This document shows, piece after piece, positions 1-14,274 of a stretch of 64,000 nucleotides of DNA. The position numbers and the translations under genes were made by a program. The stretch is from contig KV425570.1 of NCBI GenBank assembly GCA_001632425.1, positions 334,616 to 398,615 of the forward strand, written 5' to 3'. Position 1 is the stretch's first letter. Each line of letters opens with the position of its first letter. The notes beneath the pieces are model-generated. The model was not told the DNA's origin, searched no databases, and saw only the letters and a list, made by a program, of their open reading frames with translations. This stretch comes from Neolentinus lepideus HHB14362 ss-1 (Eukaryota; Basidiomycota; Agaricomycetes; Gloeophyllales; Gloeophyllaceae).

Positions 1-234
1 CTCCTGAATCAAAGGCAGCTTCTTGGCGCCAACGGTGGGGTCGTCCTGGAGCGTGGGATGCGTCATGTATTCCGAGCCAGAAGACGAGTCGATGTGGTTG
101 CTGTTGGCCTTGGAGCTAGCGGGGCGGAGCTTCAGGAAAAGGGAGGCGACGTCGACGACCTTGAATAGGGCGGAGGAGGGTGATGTCGGCGGGGAGGAGA
201 GTGGCGAGTCAGGGGAGGAGATGCGAGTCAGCAT
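1..234 (-). CDS. Unidentified protein, N-terminal fragment (runs off left edge)
   Basis: On the minus strand an ATG at 234 opens a frame of exactly 78 codons without a stop up to base 1, so the gene continues outside the window. The first 25 residues are rich in Ser, Pro and Thr (MLTRISSPDSPLSSPPTSP). A short hydrophobic stretch around VVDVASLFLKL follows, then a Ser-rich linker. I do not recognise the family. The composition and G+C-rich third positions look like real coding sequence, unlike the following 4 kb. The overlapping plus-strand frame at 23-286 starts from the same DNA and I regard it as its shadow. An intron inside this fragment cannot be excluded. Confidence 0.5.
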   Translation of the reverse strand, partial: MLTRISSPDSPLSSPPTSPSSALFKVVDVASLFLKLRPASSKANSNHIDSSSGSEYMTHPTLQDDPTVGAKKLPLIQE

Positions 235-3200
235 GGTGGTGGTGGTGGTAGTCGTAAGTGAGAGAGAAATATTGAAGTGGAAGTGAATGAAGAAAGGCTG
301 CGGCAGACATGCTGCCTTGAAGGGGCCGTTCTGTAGCCAGGCCGTGTGAGTATTAATAGACCTAGGCCGAATCAAGATCTCTCATTAATGTCACGAATCA
401 AGACCCTTCAGTGTTACTATTCCTCAACTGTATATTATTCTTCCATTTAATTGAACCTGGTAATTAACTCGCTGTATTCTTCGAGGCCCGAGTGAGACGG
501 ACCTGGCACTTTTACTTCTGCAAATCTGGAGCTCCTGCTTGCCTCTGAATATGCTTTGCTTACCCACCATCGCCGCCACAAGCCGAATACTCTTCTCACT
601 TCGCGAATGTCGCAAACTTGTTGGTTCCGGTTCATCACACACGTGGGGTACCCGCAATCTTTGTTTGCTTGCACACTTTTAGAAGGTTCTCGGAGCTCAT
701 CGCACCCCGCGATGGGCTATGCGCAAGTTGCCGGGATCAACTCTCAGACCCTCGACAGAAGGAAATGATGTTCCCTCAGCGACAGGGAAGGGATATAAGC
801 GATGTTCAGAGAATAAGATAGTGTTTACGTTTACGAGGGACACTACTTAAAACAAGCGTCAGGAGAAAAGCCACCGAGCTAACATTATCTTCCGAGTGCG
901 GCGTACAAAGGCCATGAAATCAGACGTTGTATCTCGATATGTCAAGTGCATCGTGGTGGATCGTAAGATACGGGTTGACCATAAGAAGGGAGGACTTCGA
1001 TACGCGGCACATCTTACCTGAACATCCGTTGGTACCAGAATTTCTCATTATTAGAACGGATAGCTTCAAGTTGCCACGCCTTGCTGAGGGAGTAGAGTCG
1101 ACCGCTCTTCTTGCCACATGTAAGAAATGATGTCAGTGATGAACTGGTATGATTCGCGAGCGGTGAAACACAGGGATACATGATGGTCCTTGCTTATGTT
1201 GTCGAAGAGGCGGCGGGAGCGCAGGAGCACAGTGCTGACGAAAGGTAAGCGCGTGTCAAATAGGACAGCGCTGGACTCACCAAATCTCAAAGTAGTCTCG
1301 TTAGAGCATTACCCATGCACTTGACGTCGAATATGAAATGATTGTAGGTAGGTCCCCCCTCAAGCAAAGTCGTTGGGGGTAGTGCCACGGTTTACCTATG
1401 CTGCATGCCTCTGCAGAGGGCACGGCGTCTCGCAAGGGAGTCGACAAGTAATAATGCTTGCATACGTCAAAGTCAACCGAGCGATACCTCACGTTCGGTG
1501 AGGATCGGTGTTGTATTTTTTGCAATGCAGAGTCGAGCTTCCATTATTCAGCATTAAGTAGCTGGGAAGTCTAACAGCATAGTGATGTCAGCCGAGATGA
1601 GCCGAGACATCCTGAAGTCTCTGAGTTAGAGAAAGGAAGTGGTTACGAGCTCACGCGATGAGCCACGCGGAGCTAACGAAGGAAACCTGGCCCTTCAAGC
1701 GTTGATGAGCACTAATCAAGGTGGCACCCACAGATACTCACTTGAAGGACATACTCGATGCAGTATACGACCTCCGCGACAGTGCTTAATTTGGGAGAGC
1801 AGAATACGTCAACGTTCCGCCTAAGATATACATCAGAAAATTGCCACAAACTGGATTTAATATAAATACTGATCGAGGTGTTACGATATAATGGATGTCG
1901 AGGGGAGGAAGGATACCCGGGACCGTTGCAAGATCGTACAGGCAAAGAGCTGTGACTTTCTGGCATGCAAGAGGCCTTAGTCGCAAGGTAATCAGTGCCC
2001 AACAAGGGCCGACAGAGCCACAGTGTCGCGAGACGCATACCGTGTCGATAGACTCGGACCGCACCAGAACAGAGGTGGAGCGTGAGGTGGGGAACGCTAT
2101 CGGGAGGATCAAGGACAGCTGGTTAAAATGAGCGTACAGGGACGACATTTTCAATCAAACAGGAAGTTTGTTTGGAGTCTAGTAAACGACAGAGATCAAG
2201 GTGTAGGTGCAGTAGTCCACTATCTCTCTCATGGAGATGACATTGACCTAGGGACGTTGGACATGCTATTAGGACATACCATTAACTGCACGCCTGAGGA
2301 TATACTCTGTTGCCAATGTCACATTCTAAAGACCTAGCACCATGGCATTAGCGTAAACATTAACGGGACTGTAGAACAAACCTGACCACGGGACGCGGTG
2401 GGCTTACACCACCCGGTGTTCAGCTACTATCAAAGCACCGTCTTATATATCCGCTGAGACGCGCGCTTGAGACAGTATAAATATTGAAGTCAACCAGCGC
2501 TATGAGGACTGTCAGGGAACGACTCCAAGACTAGTGTCATGCAGGCGGCACTCGCCGATAAATGCGGCGCCTACACCTACTTGCCGCCTGTGCCACTTCC
2601 ATGTCTTGCTCGTTGATAGATTGTAGGATATTAATTGTTTCGTGTGATTGCGAGCTTTCGATACGAGGCGATGAGAGGGAAGAATTGGCATAAAAAAATT
2701 CCTTACGAGCGATCTGCGGCAATGACTCAGCGCTCAGAGACTTGGCTCGAATCATGTCCAAAAATCAGTCACCACAAGCACTGTCTGAACGGTTTCTTAC
2801 AATCCGGTTAGCGACATATGCTTTACACGCGGAGTCAGAATGACGGGACGCACCTGAGGTGACTCGAACCTTGTGGCGCTATGATATGGCGACCTTATAC
2901 TCTGTCCGCGAGAGGTTGATCCGGATAGCCTTGGTCTGGCGACAGCCAGCGCCTCCTGTCCTATAGTAACGCCCGAGAGCCGCTCACACCAGAGATTTTT
3001 GTAGTGTACACAGCCCCAGCAACAAGCTACTTGTGACTGCCACTGACGAGTTGGGCTGATGCGAATGGCATGTACGAGAATAGAAACACATCATTTGCCA
3101 GCAATTAGCAGCTCTAGACGACTTTGGGGGGTGATTGAAGATCCTGGCCCAGGGGGCTGATAGGATAACCTATCGATAAGTTTCAGTGTTGGTCGTCTAC

Positions 3201-4732
3201 TAGACTTGGAACGCAATTACTGAGAGCCTATATCTCATCGAGAGACTGCTAATCACGAGGCTCTGTGCATTGAAAGCAACAGAAATACTGCCAAACTCAC
3301 TTGAGATCTCTCAGGCGTTTCCGTTACTTCGGACGCGAGCATAGCCTATCAGTAGGTTGGGTGCTATTCTCGGTCAGTGTAGACATGTTGCTTGTCGATA
3401 TGACGGACGTGATCGACACACCGCTGCGGCTGGGAACGCAGGTACGATTGGCTGCATTCGAAATAGCTTGTTTTAGGTATTCCGTTTCCTCGGGGGTTGG
3501 AATAGTTGTTCTGCGAGGCTCATGTTGTGCCAGCTTGTACTTGGGTTTATGCGCAAGGCGCTCCTCGAGAATGCGTCAAGTGTAGTGATCCGGGGGAAAC
3601 GAAGAACGCGAATCCGAGAAGACGCTGAGCTTGAAACCTGATCATGGAGGGCCCGGCATGCAAGACGCTTTACTTGCGGGGACAAGGCGAAACGTCTTGC
3701 ATGACAGGTCCAATTCGCAGTATCACAGCGTTCCGGCTTCCTAGTGCAACAACGCCACAAAACGTCGTTGATCTCGAAGAAGGGGATGTCACCGACTTTC
3801 CGGGATATCAGCTTGAGTTGGGCCTTGGGGCATGGCTGCGGGACCTGACCGTACGCGTACACTGCGGGCCACTTCTGGTTGAATTCCGTCGACTCCGTGC
3901 GAACGGAGTATCGCTACAAGAGGTAGATGATAGATCCCTGTATGTTGCTGAGGATAAGTTAGTAAAGTTTCCCAGCTGCAGCGAGGAGTGACACGCATAC
4001 CTAATGGCTAGTTCAATTTTGAATACCGCGTCAGTTATAACCGAATCCCCGCATACACAGTTGAGGTTAGACAAACACTACCTTCACTACGTGAAAGAGG
4101 AACATGATTTCATCACCGGCACAGGTCCATATCATTCATCTGTCAGCTTGTATTCCACAAAGAGACCGATATGGAGGCGGCATTGGGTGATGGACTGCTA
4201 TCGACCTCATCATGATTCACCTGTAACATCTGAAGTATGATGGCTCTGATCTTCTTTGACAGTCATCATATGTCGGTGGTCGCACCAAGCACAGGCATAT
4301 ACAGCGCAAATACGACCGAGCTGCACTTGTATTATTTTGATCTTGAAATTTACGGAACCGACGAAAACATACGGACAGTGACTGTCAGTAGCCTGAGTCG
4401 GAAGCGTGGTCCATGAATGGGACAGGAGCATATTTAGACGCTGTCGTCGTCGGATGAGATGTAGTTGATGGTGCACCGACGATGACCAAGGGCATCGCCA
4501 TGACATTGGTAGTGCAACTGCGATATTGAGAGCAACGCAACCCGCCGATCGCAGGATGTACAAGGAGTGGCCCGGGGGTGGGCACGAATTCCCTTTCTGG
4601 GCAGAGATATGCTGTCGTTGTCCTGGACAACAAACGACCCCGCGAAACTGCATATAATAGCTTTCCCGTCTCAGCTCATCTTTTGTTCTCAATCCCTCTT
4701 TATACCTTATCCTTCCCCTTCTACCTCCAGCA
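235..4732. other. Long stretch without a recognisable gene
   Basis: Only short, mutually overlapping frames occur here, and no domain, splice-consistent exon chain or tRNA is recognisable. The most protein-like frame is 3644-3991 on the plus strand (115 codons, balanced composition). It matches nothing I know and has no clear splice sites, so I do not call it. The region may be decayed sequence or may carry distal promoter elements for the MAP kinase gene at its right edge. Just before that gene lies a pyrimidine-rich tract (about 4690-4730), which is common upstream of fungal start codons. Confidence 0.4.
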
Positions 4733-6297
<1,565 letters not shown>

Positions 6298-6448
6298 CAT
6301 ACTCGCTCTGCTCGTTCCGCTTGTTCTGCCAATTCAGACAGAACTATTCTAGATCTATCGCGTCACGGAGGTTTTGGGAGGGATGCTGTGGGGAAAGGGG
6401 GATACCAACTTGTATCGATTGTAACTCTTACCGCACTCACGCTACGCT

Positions 6449-6476
6449 GCACGCACGCACGCACGCACGCATGCAT
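6449..6476. repeat. ACGC tetranucleotide microsatellite
   Basis: About five tandem ACGC units followed by one ATGC unit lie in the 3' flank of the MAP kinase gene, roughly 150 bp past its stop. This is a simple sequence repeat with no visible coding role. Confidence 0.85.
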
Positions 6477-6741
6477 ACATCGATTCTCGAAAGCAATGAT
6501 GACATCTCACTTGGATTTTTGGATACCAAACAGCTGATTTCGGTTGGCGCTGGCGTTGCGCCCATGACGGACACCGGGGAGGTCTATATGCCCTTGATTT
6601 GGACTTCCTTCGAAAAATGTACTCGTAGGAATATGTGATGCAGTACGTTGATCTACCGTGTGATTAATACGGTCTTTTAATACGCCTTCCGACTCTGTTC
6701 GAGGAGTCTAGGGCCTTGAAGGGAAATCGAAAACGCTTGAA

Positions 6742-7488
6742 TTAGAGCTTCCATATGAAAGCTAGGTCCCCGAGTGGAGTAACCTCAACTTTGTGCACAG
6801 CCCGACAAGGCTGCACACCATTCTCTCCTGACCAGGGCACTCTGACATGAAACTTGCGATCTTCCGACCCCAGCCTCCTATAACAAAGAGGTACGATATG
6901 CAGCTCTTCGACGTATTCTTTCCAGCATCGCAGAGAATCGCTCAGCAAGCCACAGAAGTTCGGGTCGGAGGTATTTACCGGTGGGAACTGAGATAAGCAG
7001 CGCCCATGTCCATAATTCGAAGCATCGTAAGTGACACATCCAGATCACTTGGCCTCGGCGTAAGTCAGACGGGCCACAAGTTAAAGCATTTGCTGCACGA
7101 TGGGATAGAAAGAGTGTAGATACTAGTCTGATCCGAGGCCACTCCTGAGATATTTGATGGTTTTGATATAAGGACGAATTTCTGAGGTGGGGGGATTCAT
7201 GTTCGCGAAATATGCAATGAAGAATGACCGAAGACACTTCAGACGGGTAAGGACGCGAATGTAATCCTCAGATAGCTGATCATTCTGTTGCTGCAGCTGA
7301 TGTTCTGACAGAGCTAGAGAGTTTTCAGGCGATAGAAGAATCCAGAGTACGAGACGGCGGGCGAAGATGTACAGTCGCTCTATAATGATGGCGAGGACAC
7401 TTGCTTCCTCGCAAGCCTCGATAGTCCCGTAAAACACTAATTCGGTTACGGAGGTCCAGTGTCTCAGAGTGTGTATTCTTCGCGCCAC
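6742..7488 (-). CDS. Doubtful hypothetical gene, possibly F-box/LRR-like, possibly decayed
   Basis: On the minus strand a 121-codon frame from 7488 has leucine-rich, helix-like composition (LRHWTSVTELVFYG..., LTRLKCLRSFFIAYF). A second frame ends at 6742 with a charged, protein-like tail (CWKEYVEELHIVPLCYRR). One plausible join is a donor GTATCT near 7111 to an acceptor AG near 7046, which continues as YDLDVSLTMLRIMDMGAAY. The remaining splice to the last frame is not convincing. The style resembles the fast-evolving F-box/leucine-rich proteins of mushrooms, but no F-box motif is visible. It could equally be a pseudogene remnant. No function is claimed. Confidence 0.22.
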
Positions 7489-7748
7489 CTTGATCTAGTG
7501 TCTAGTGGCATCTGCATCTGTTAGCTAAGGTATGATCATGGCAATGATACAAGGCTGCTGAACGATGGAGTTCGAAGTCGCATGGTATACGCATATGCAA
7601 TCAGATTTGGAAGGACTAACAATGTTTCGTGTCACGAGCTGCCACGAGTCACGTGGACACGACGCGTTACCATTAGACCGTGACGCGTATTAGCGTATTT
7701 TCTTCCTTCTTACCAACTTGTGCTTGGGACCAATTCACGCAGACGTGT

Positions 7749-9791
7749 ATGGCGGGCGCATTTAGCGGCCACCTTCTTAATTCTTTTGAGCAAGCGAGTC
7801 AAGTTCCAGCGCCATTTGGTCAACCAATGAATCCGAACTTGTCTGTTCACGGCGCGATGTCTTTCAACCCCCAGATGCACGGCAGCTTCGTCTCATCTCA
7901 GCCATCATTCTCCCTGCAGAGCGACCATTCGGTCTATATGGACTTGTCTCAGAGTACTGCACGAAAGATCGCGGAGCTACAGGCAAAACTCGACATGAAG
8001 CTAGGACCGGAGTTCATTTCGCAGCGACCAGGACCGGGTGGTGGCCCGAAGCTGACGTATGCAGAAGGATGGAAGATTATCAACCTTGCAAACGATGTTT
8101 TTGGCTTTAATGGCTGGAGCTCTAATGTCGTTAGCTTGAACACGGACTTCATCGATTTCAGTGAGGAGTCGAAGCGGTATACGGTAGGTGTTACAGCGGT
8201 AGTGAGGGTGACGCTGAGGGATGGCGTATTTCACGAGGACATTGGATACGGAATGCTGGAAAACTCGAAATCCAAAGGGGCGGCGCTTGATAAAGTGAGC
8301 CATTATATCTTTTTTGTTCAACCTCTCGTTAACATCTTATGAAGTGCAAAAAGGAGGCTGTGACCGACGCCATCAAACGTTCGCTACGTAACTTTGGCAA
8401 TCTGCTTGGAAACTGCTTATACGATAAAGCATATGCTCAAGAAGTGGTTAAAATCAAAGTGCCACCGGTGGGTAATCTCCTTCCCTCACGCTAAACATCA
8501 CTCAATCTAAGCCATTCAGCCCAAATTCAACAAGAGTGACTTGTACCGACGTCCGGAATTTACTGAGTCGGGCTCCAGCAACTCCGTGCCGTCGACATCT
8601 AATGCAAGCGGGCCGCAAGCCACAAGCAGAGCAGACCCGTCTTCCCGACAGAACGTATCAAACCCAGCTATTAAGACCGAACTTAGCTCGTCTACCGCCG
8701 CTCCGTCATCAAGAGCTGGCCCGCCCGCAGCGTCGGACCCGAAATCCACGGCAAATGCGTCCAACTGGAAGAGTAAGGTACCAGACCAGTCTTCTACCAC
8801 CAGAGCCCCTGGCCAAAGCAACAATGCCCCACAGAGGAATCCTCCTGATGCGTCGCCTGCTGCTGCGTCGGATAGAAGTGCGGGTCAAGGCAACGATTAC
8901 AAGGCCACAGAAAGAGTTGGCCTCCCAGCAGCGGAACCTCAACAAGTTCCTCGCGCGCGACAAGTCAGCTTTGCGCCCAGACCAGCGTCTACCTCCACAC
9001 CTGCACAACGCCAAGACCTTGGGACGGCAGACGATTCGTTCACTTTTTCCTCGGACGACGACGCTTTCCTGGCACAGGTCGACTTGGGCCCGGCCGATTC
9101 AGGGATGGGCGGGCACATCGACTTTGACGAGGGATGCGGTGGAGTTGACTTGTCTGCGACCTCTCTGAATACAAGTCCGCCTGCCTCCTCGAAACATGAC
9201 ATTAACGCCCAAGCTCGTGCGAGCACAGTTTCGGTCACAAGCACAACTTCAGCGTCAAGTTCTGTGCAGCATACCGGATCGCACGGGCAGGGATCGGGGT
9301 CGGGGCAGGGTAATCAGGCCGCACCAAGTGTACAACGTCACAATGTTCTCAATGTTGACAACTCGACGTCGCGTTCGTCATTGTCCCGGTCAAGAGCTGC
9401 AGCCGTTCGCGCGGCATTGCAAGACCAAAGCGCTCCACGACAAGACGATAGCTCCTCCGCGTCGACATCGGCTCGTCCACCGGTCCCTTCCATAGGCGGT
9501 TTCCACTTTCCCCCAGGCATGGTCAGTAACGCGTCGTCTGCTATATAACTTTCGGTGATTAACTGTGCATGACAGAAAAACCCGATTGCAGCACAGCAGC
9601 GCCCGTCCGGCCAGCCAGTCTCAATCGTAGGCACAAAGCGGCCAGCAGAGCCTATGGGCCCTCCCTCGCGACACCTGAGAGGCGGTCCCGGAATGGGTCT
9701 CGGACAGCAACAAACAGGAGTGGCTAGGAGGGAGCCTTTTGCCGATCTGGAAATAGAGGAGGGAGGTGACGTGAAGAGGCTACGTAGGTGA
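7749..9791 (+). CDS. RAD52: DNA repair and recombination mediator Rad52
   Basis: Four exons (7749-8294, 8345-8467, 8520-9521, 9576-9791) encode 628 residues. Residues about 60-225 form the conserved Rad52 ring domain: [45 protein letters not shown] and, across the first intron, [27 protein letters not shown]. In the family this domain binds and anneals single-stranded DNA, and Rad52 loads Rad51 onto RPA-coated ends during homologous recombination in the nucleus. The long C-terminal half is low-complexity (Ser, Ala, Pro, Gln). It contains an acidic [14 protein letters not shown] motif and ends in a basic DVKRLRR, as in other fungal Rad52 proteins where this region binds Rad51 and RPA. An in-frame GTG upstream at 7680 is not a likely eukaryotic start, so I use the ATG at 7749. 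The neighbouring genes are divergent in function. Confidence 0.93.
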
Positions 9792-10997
9792 ACTTGAAGT
9801 ACTTTTACTGGGATAGATGCCATGCTTCCACTCCACTAGATACTTTGTTTTTTGGCAGGACATAATAGTATCGTTGTATTACTGTACTGATAATCATATT
9901 ACTACTACCAGCGCACATGTATTCTGTTAACTAGGGGCGCCACAGGGGCCAATTTTCCAGACTTGTATCTATAATCAGAGGGGCTCCACTGGCAGCACAC
10001 ATCTAGAACTAATTAATACACCACGGGACACGTCCAGGGCTCCGTCAACACGCCGCTAGGTGGCATGGTCTGAGGTCTATTTAGCGTCTTGAAACAGAGA
10101 AACGGCTTTCCGTCCCATATCAACTATCCATCGATGCATCCCTCAGGGGCAAGAGATTCTCTTCCCCCTTCAGTACGTTCCCCATGCCCGTGTGCACTGC
10201 AATCGACACGGTTCGTTCACCATACATAAGGTGGCACTGGATCGATGAACTCGAACGAATGACCAGTTAGGGAGGCTGTTGATGGCTACCTTCCAAATCT
10301 TCTTATAGAAGGGGAGGCAATATGCTCCTTGATGCCTCCGTCCCACATCCGATTGCTAATCGTGGGCCGGGGATATCAAAGTAGCGTATGCTGTAGTAGA
10401 GCCGCTGAACTCGGAATATTAGGCTATTTCTGAGTGGCGAAGGTGTCAGCGTCTAATGCGGAAGAAAAATATATTCGGAGCTAAGCACTGGCCTCATTGA
10501 TGGGTTTACTCTGGATTCTGGAGCAATCTAATTGACAAACCTCTGTCCATGGGTTTTAGAGTTAGGATCGATGTCGTAGGAGGCGTCAAAACATTCCGGC
10601 ATAGGAGGGTGATCAGTCAGGAAACACACAGGACAGCGCCGTGAAATAGTAGAAATATACCAAGTCCTTCGGGACGTCACGTTTACTAGTAAGTATGCAC
10701 TCAATATTTACCCGTTTTGTTCTTCCCACAGAGTCACGTGGAGTAGTGACGAACTAAGAGCGCCAGACTGTGTTGTGGACGAGAGTGAATCTTGTTATGT
10801 AGAGACGCTGGCACTGACGGCCATTATGCATACGTTCGCCTTGATTTTTGGTACGAGACCTGTCGATTTGGTTGGTGGCCAAGGGCAGTGAGCACGCTCA
10901 GCCCGTTACATGTACATACCATACTACCCTATCTGACTGTTAAATCTAGAGTGTCTATCGACATCCCCTCGATGAGTTCACCACACAGATACCAGCC
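9792..10997. other. Intergenic region between convergent RAD52 and MAK5
   Basis: The two genes end toward each other. I see no conserved frame here. A plus-strand frame at 10792-11379 runs into the last exons of MAK5 and is antisense to them. Confidence 0.5.
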
Positions 10998-13872
10998 CTA
11001 TTGCTCAAATCCGTTCCATTCTTCATACGTAAGCACTTTTTTCTTTTTCTTGCCTGCGACCAGTCCATCGGCAGCATCTCCCTTCACGACGCCCAACATA
11101 GTCTCATGGTCTACCGAGCAAAACGATTACACCATGCTAGAAGACCACCTTTCAAAGGGACGTACAATTGTGAGCGATCATGTCGTCGATAATGCTTCTA
11201 CTCCCGGAGGTGATATATTTCGCAGAAATCCCCTTAGCGAGCAGAGGCTGAGCGAGCAGCTGTTTCAGCTCAGCCTTCAGGGCGCCAACCTTCGCGCTAT
11301 CTTTGCGTTTCTTGGTGTGTACAGTGCCTTCATCATCATCACTGACCCACGCAATTCAGTATTCTCGGAAAAAATATAAACGAACATCCTCAACTGACCT
11401 GGCCGCAAAGTCTGAATCCAACTCAATCTCCATCGCCTCTGCTGCCTCCTTGATCCAATTCTTCTCATAGTTCTCCTTCTTCACCTTATGTTGGGCCTTA
11501 TCAATTTGCTTCGCGAGCTGCACCCTTGCCTTCAACTTATCCAGCATATGCAGATCAATCGTCATATCAGGAATCTCGCTCTCATCTACATCACAGCCAC
11601 GTCAGCACCATTCAGTCCGGTTCGCTGAAGAAGGGTTTCTTTTAACCTCGATTAAGACTTCCGAGCAACGCTCTAACCATCCTGCGCTCGTCTGGCCCAC
11701 ACATGAGCATGCTGAACCCCTTGCGCATCGCGCGCGCAGTCCGTCCGTTGCGGTGCACGTACACATCCGCTGACCGAGGGATCTGATAGTGGATTACGTG
11801 GTCCACTTCCGGTACGTCTAGACCACGCGCTGCGATGTCAGTCGCCAGCAGGACTGAGTTCTGTGAAGACTTGAAGCTGCCATAGAGGACCATGAGCGAA
11901 GAGTATGAGCGAAAGGGAGACGCGCACCGGTCTAGGTTATTGAGACGCTGCCGCTGTTCCAGCTGAGAATGCAACGGGAATGCATTCACGTTGAGTAGCT
12001 CCATCAGGGGAAGAAGTCGTCGAATCCCGTCAATTGATGACAGGAAGACCAGCGATCGGCCTGGATACCGCAGTAGGAAGTAATACAAATACACGTCCTA
12101 GAACCAAGACCGCGAACATTAGATCGTCAGTAGATTCAGATAGTTGTTATATGAACACACCTTATCTGCAGACAAACACTCGATCTTGCCCTCCCTCAGG
12201 GTCGACACAACCCGGCCTTCTGGGCTAAGATCGATCACCTCTGGCTCAGGGTCGCGGAAGTCGAGCCGCAAGAGCAGATCGTCTGCCCGATAAATAAAGT
12301 AAGGCTGTCAAGGTGGATCGAGAATGAGACTAAGGAAAGGCTTGCCTAGAGTAGACGCAGGCTTCGTCTTCGCCGCCTTCGACCGCTTGCGGATCTTCAG
12401 GTTGCGCTGCAGATCCTTGTTCATGGTCGCTGAGAATACGAAGGTCTGCATGTTCTCTTTCTCTGCCGCATGACCTGCGTCTTTGGTTTTGTCTAGTTCC
12501 TTGAATTCAGGATCCGTGTCTTCCTGCCTGAACAATCGCGAAAAGTTAACACCTAGCGAAGACGGACACGCAGACAAGGCGTACTGGGAGCTTCGCAAGG
12601 TTAGCCGCAAAATATGATCCAGCTCAGCGAAATGGCCAGCTTGCACCATCCGGTCAGCTTCGTCGAGAACGAGGAACCTGAGGTTCTTGATCTCCCTGGC
12701 CAATGTGTCATCCTACATTTTCATCAGCTCAGGCTAAGTAGGCTTCCGCCTCGTAGACCACCAACCTCCTGCAGGATATCCCAAAGTCGCCCAGGAGTCC
12801 CCACGAGGACATCTACGCCTCTGTCGAGGATTCGACGCTGCTTCTGCGAGGACATCCCACCCATAATAGCTGCTACGCTCACGAGCGGTGGTGATCTCGC
12901 TTTGGGCTTCTGCTGACTTGGCCCAGGATCGTTTAGCTCTTGCTTATTCATTCCTTTGCCCTTCTTTCCGTTGCGGACCGATTCACTGGAGTGCGCCGCA
13001 TCTAGATCGACTTCGTTGAGACAAACGTTGAGGTGAGAAGACACTTGCAGAGCGAGTTCTCGCGTGGGGCAAAGGATCAAGGCTTTCAATGTCCGTTTCG
13101 AACTTTTGGATGGGCGTGCGGGACTTAGGAGGTGGTGGAGAATGGGAAGACCGTATGCCAGCGTTTTTCCCGAGCCCTGACAATGGTGTTTGAGTATGAA
13201 ACGCCGAGGAAACAAAGACAGGAATGATGTACCGTTTCTGCGATACCGATAACATCTTTGCCAGATAGTGAGACTGGGATGGTGCGCGACTGAATAGGTG
13301 TGGGCAAGGTGAATTTCTGGGCGTAGATGGATCGTAACAGCTGGAAGTGCAAGGGGTAGCTTTGCCAGGCAGGGAGGAGATTTTCCGCTGGTTTCTATCA
13401 GAAAAATTTGTGTATCTCCACGAGATAAACTCACTGTCAAACTGTGGAAGCTCAAGAGCAGGCTCGGTCTCTGAATGGATCCCCTCGAGCTGCGCATGAG
13501 CCTGCCCCTCATCTTCCCTCGATTCCGTTCCAAATGCTAGCTCTTCCTCTCCGCCGTCTTGATGATTATCTTCATGGTTTTGCGCAATCTAACGAAGGTC
13601 AAGGACAACGTGTACTAATAGCACTGAAGATTACTCACGTTGAACTTGACAACCCTGCCCGCTTCCGTCTCCTCGTATACAACCTCGACTCCTTCGACCT
13701 CCTCAAGCTCCAAGATACCATCCTCTGCGCCAAGCCATGCCTCTTTCGACCTCGAAACGGTCTTCCAAGGCAAAGAGTTGGCATTTGAGTTGGCATTTGA
13801 GTGTGCGAGCTTCGGTTTCTTTCCGGAGCGACCAGATTGTTTTAACTTGCGCTTCGTCGCAGAACGTTCCAT
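10998..13872 (-). CDS. MAK5: ATP-dependent RNA helicase Mak5 (DDX24 family)
   Basis: Twelve exons on the minus strand (13872-13639, 13588-13435, 13387-13233, 13176-12766, 12712-12585, 12527-12346, 12282-12161, 12097-11928, 11876-11647, 11585-11399, 11341-11166, 11110-10998) encode 753 residues. All DEAD-box motifs are present in order: Q motif [13 protein letters not shown] (I), PTREL (Ia), TPGR (Ib), DEAD (II), SAT (III), ARGLD (V) and HRNGRTAR (VI). A charged insertion of about 60 residues sits between motifs Ia and GG, which fits Mak5/DDX24. So does the C-terminal block [19 protein letters not shown] followed by a Lys-rich tail. Yeast Mak5 works in the nucleolus on 60S subunit assembly. 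The intron at 12283-12345 uses a GC donor (TAG/GCAAGC). The intron at 12528-12584 is 57 nt and lacks stops, so it could be retained in frame. The gene is head-to-head with STN1. Confidence 0.93.
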
Positions 13873-14274
13873 GATATGCAGTGTCCCTACTAGTGTTATA
13901 GTCCAGAGTTATACGAGCTTTCCCGTGTTTGCGTGATCTCTCTCGCGGATTGCTGCAATACCTAGAATTTACAGCAAGTGATCGAGACGAAAAGAACTTT
14001 GACTACCAATTTGGGCATACACCTGTCTGTTATGGAGAAACTCGTAGACTCGCGCGAGACACGTGATGGACGCGTGACTTCAGACCTCCGCTCAGGGAAG
14101 CGTGCTGATCTTCCACACTGATAGAGCTTCGTAAGACTGCGGATAGCACCCCAGAAATTCTCGTGTTTCGCTCGACGAATGAAGGACGCACCTTCAACGA
14201 AGCGGAAGACATGGCTGTTATCCTCCAAGAAGCGCTGGGTCGACCCGTCGTGCTCGGGCAACCGCAACAATGCC
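13873..14274. promoter_or_regulatory. Shared upstream region of divergent MAK5 and STN1
   Basis: The two start codons face away from each other across 402 bp, so this interval must hold both promoters. No canonical TATA box is evident at either end. An in-frame ATG at 14179 would extend STN1 by 32 residues and shorten the gap. Shared control is inferred from the layout only. Confidence 0.5.

Noticed and set aside
2840..2940. A GGTTCGAGTC-like box on the minus strand near 2865 suggested a tRNA gene
   Set aside because: No T-stem, anticodon arm or 7-bp acceptor stem can be formed around it.
3644..3991. Plus-strand frame of 115 codons with balanced composition
   Set aside because: No motif, no splice-compatible neighbours, and the surrounding sequence looks non-coding. 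Kept only as a remark.
10792..11379. Plus-strand frame of 195 codons
   Set aside because: It overlaps the last two MAK5 exons in antisense and does not resemble a protein family.
12724..13533. Minus-strand frame of 269 codons
   Set aside because: It starts at a TTG within exon 2 of MAK5, runs in the wrong frame through two introns and only later coincides with the true exon 4 frame. The spliced MAK5 model explains it.
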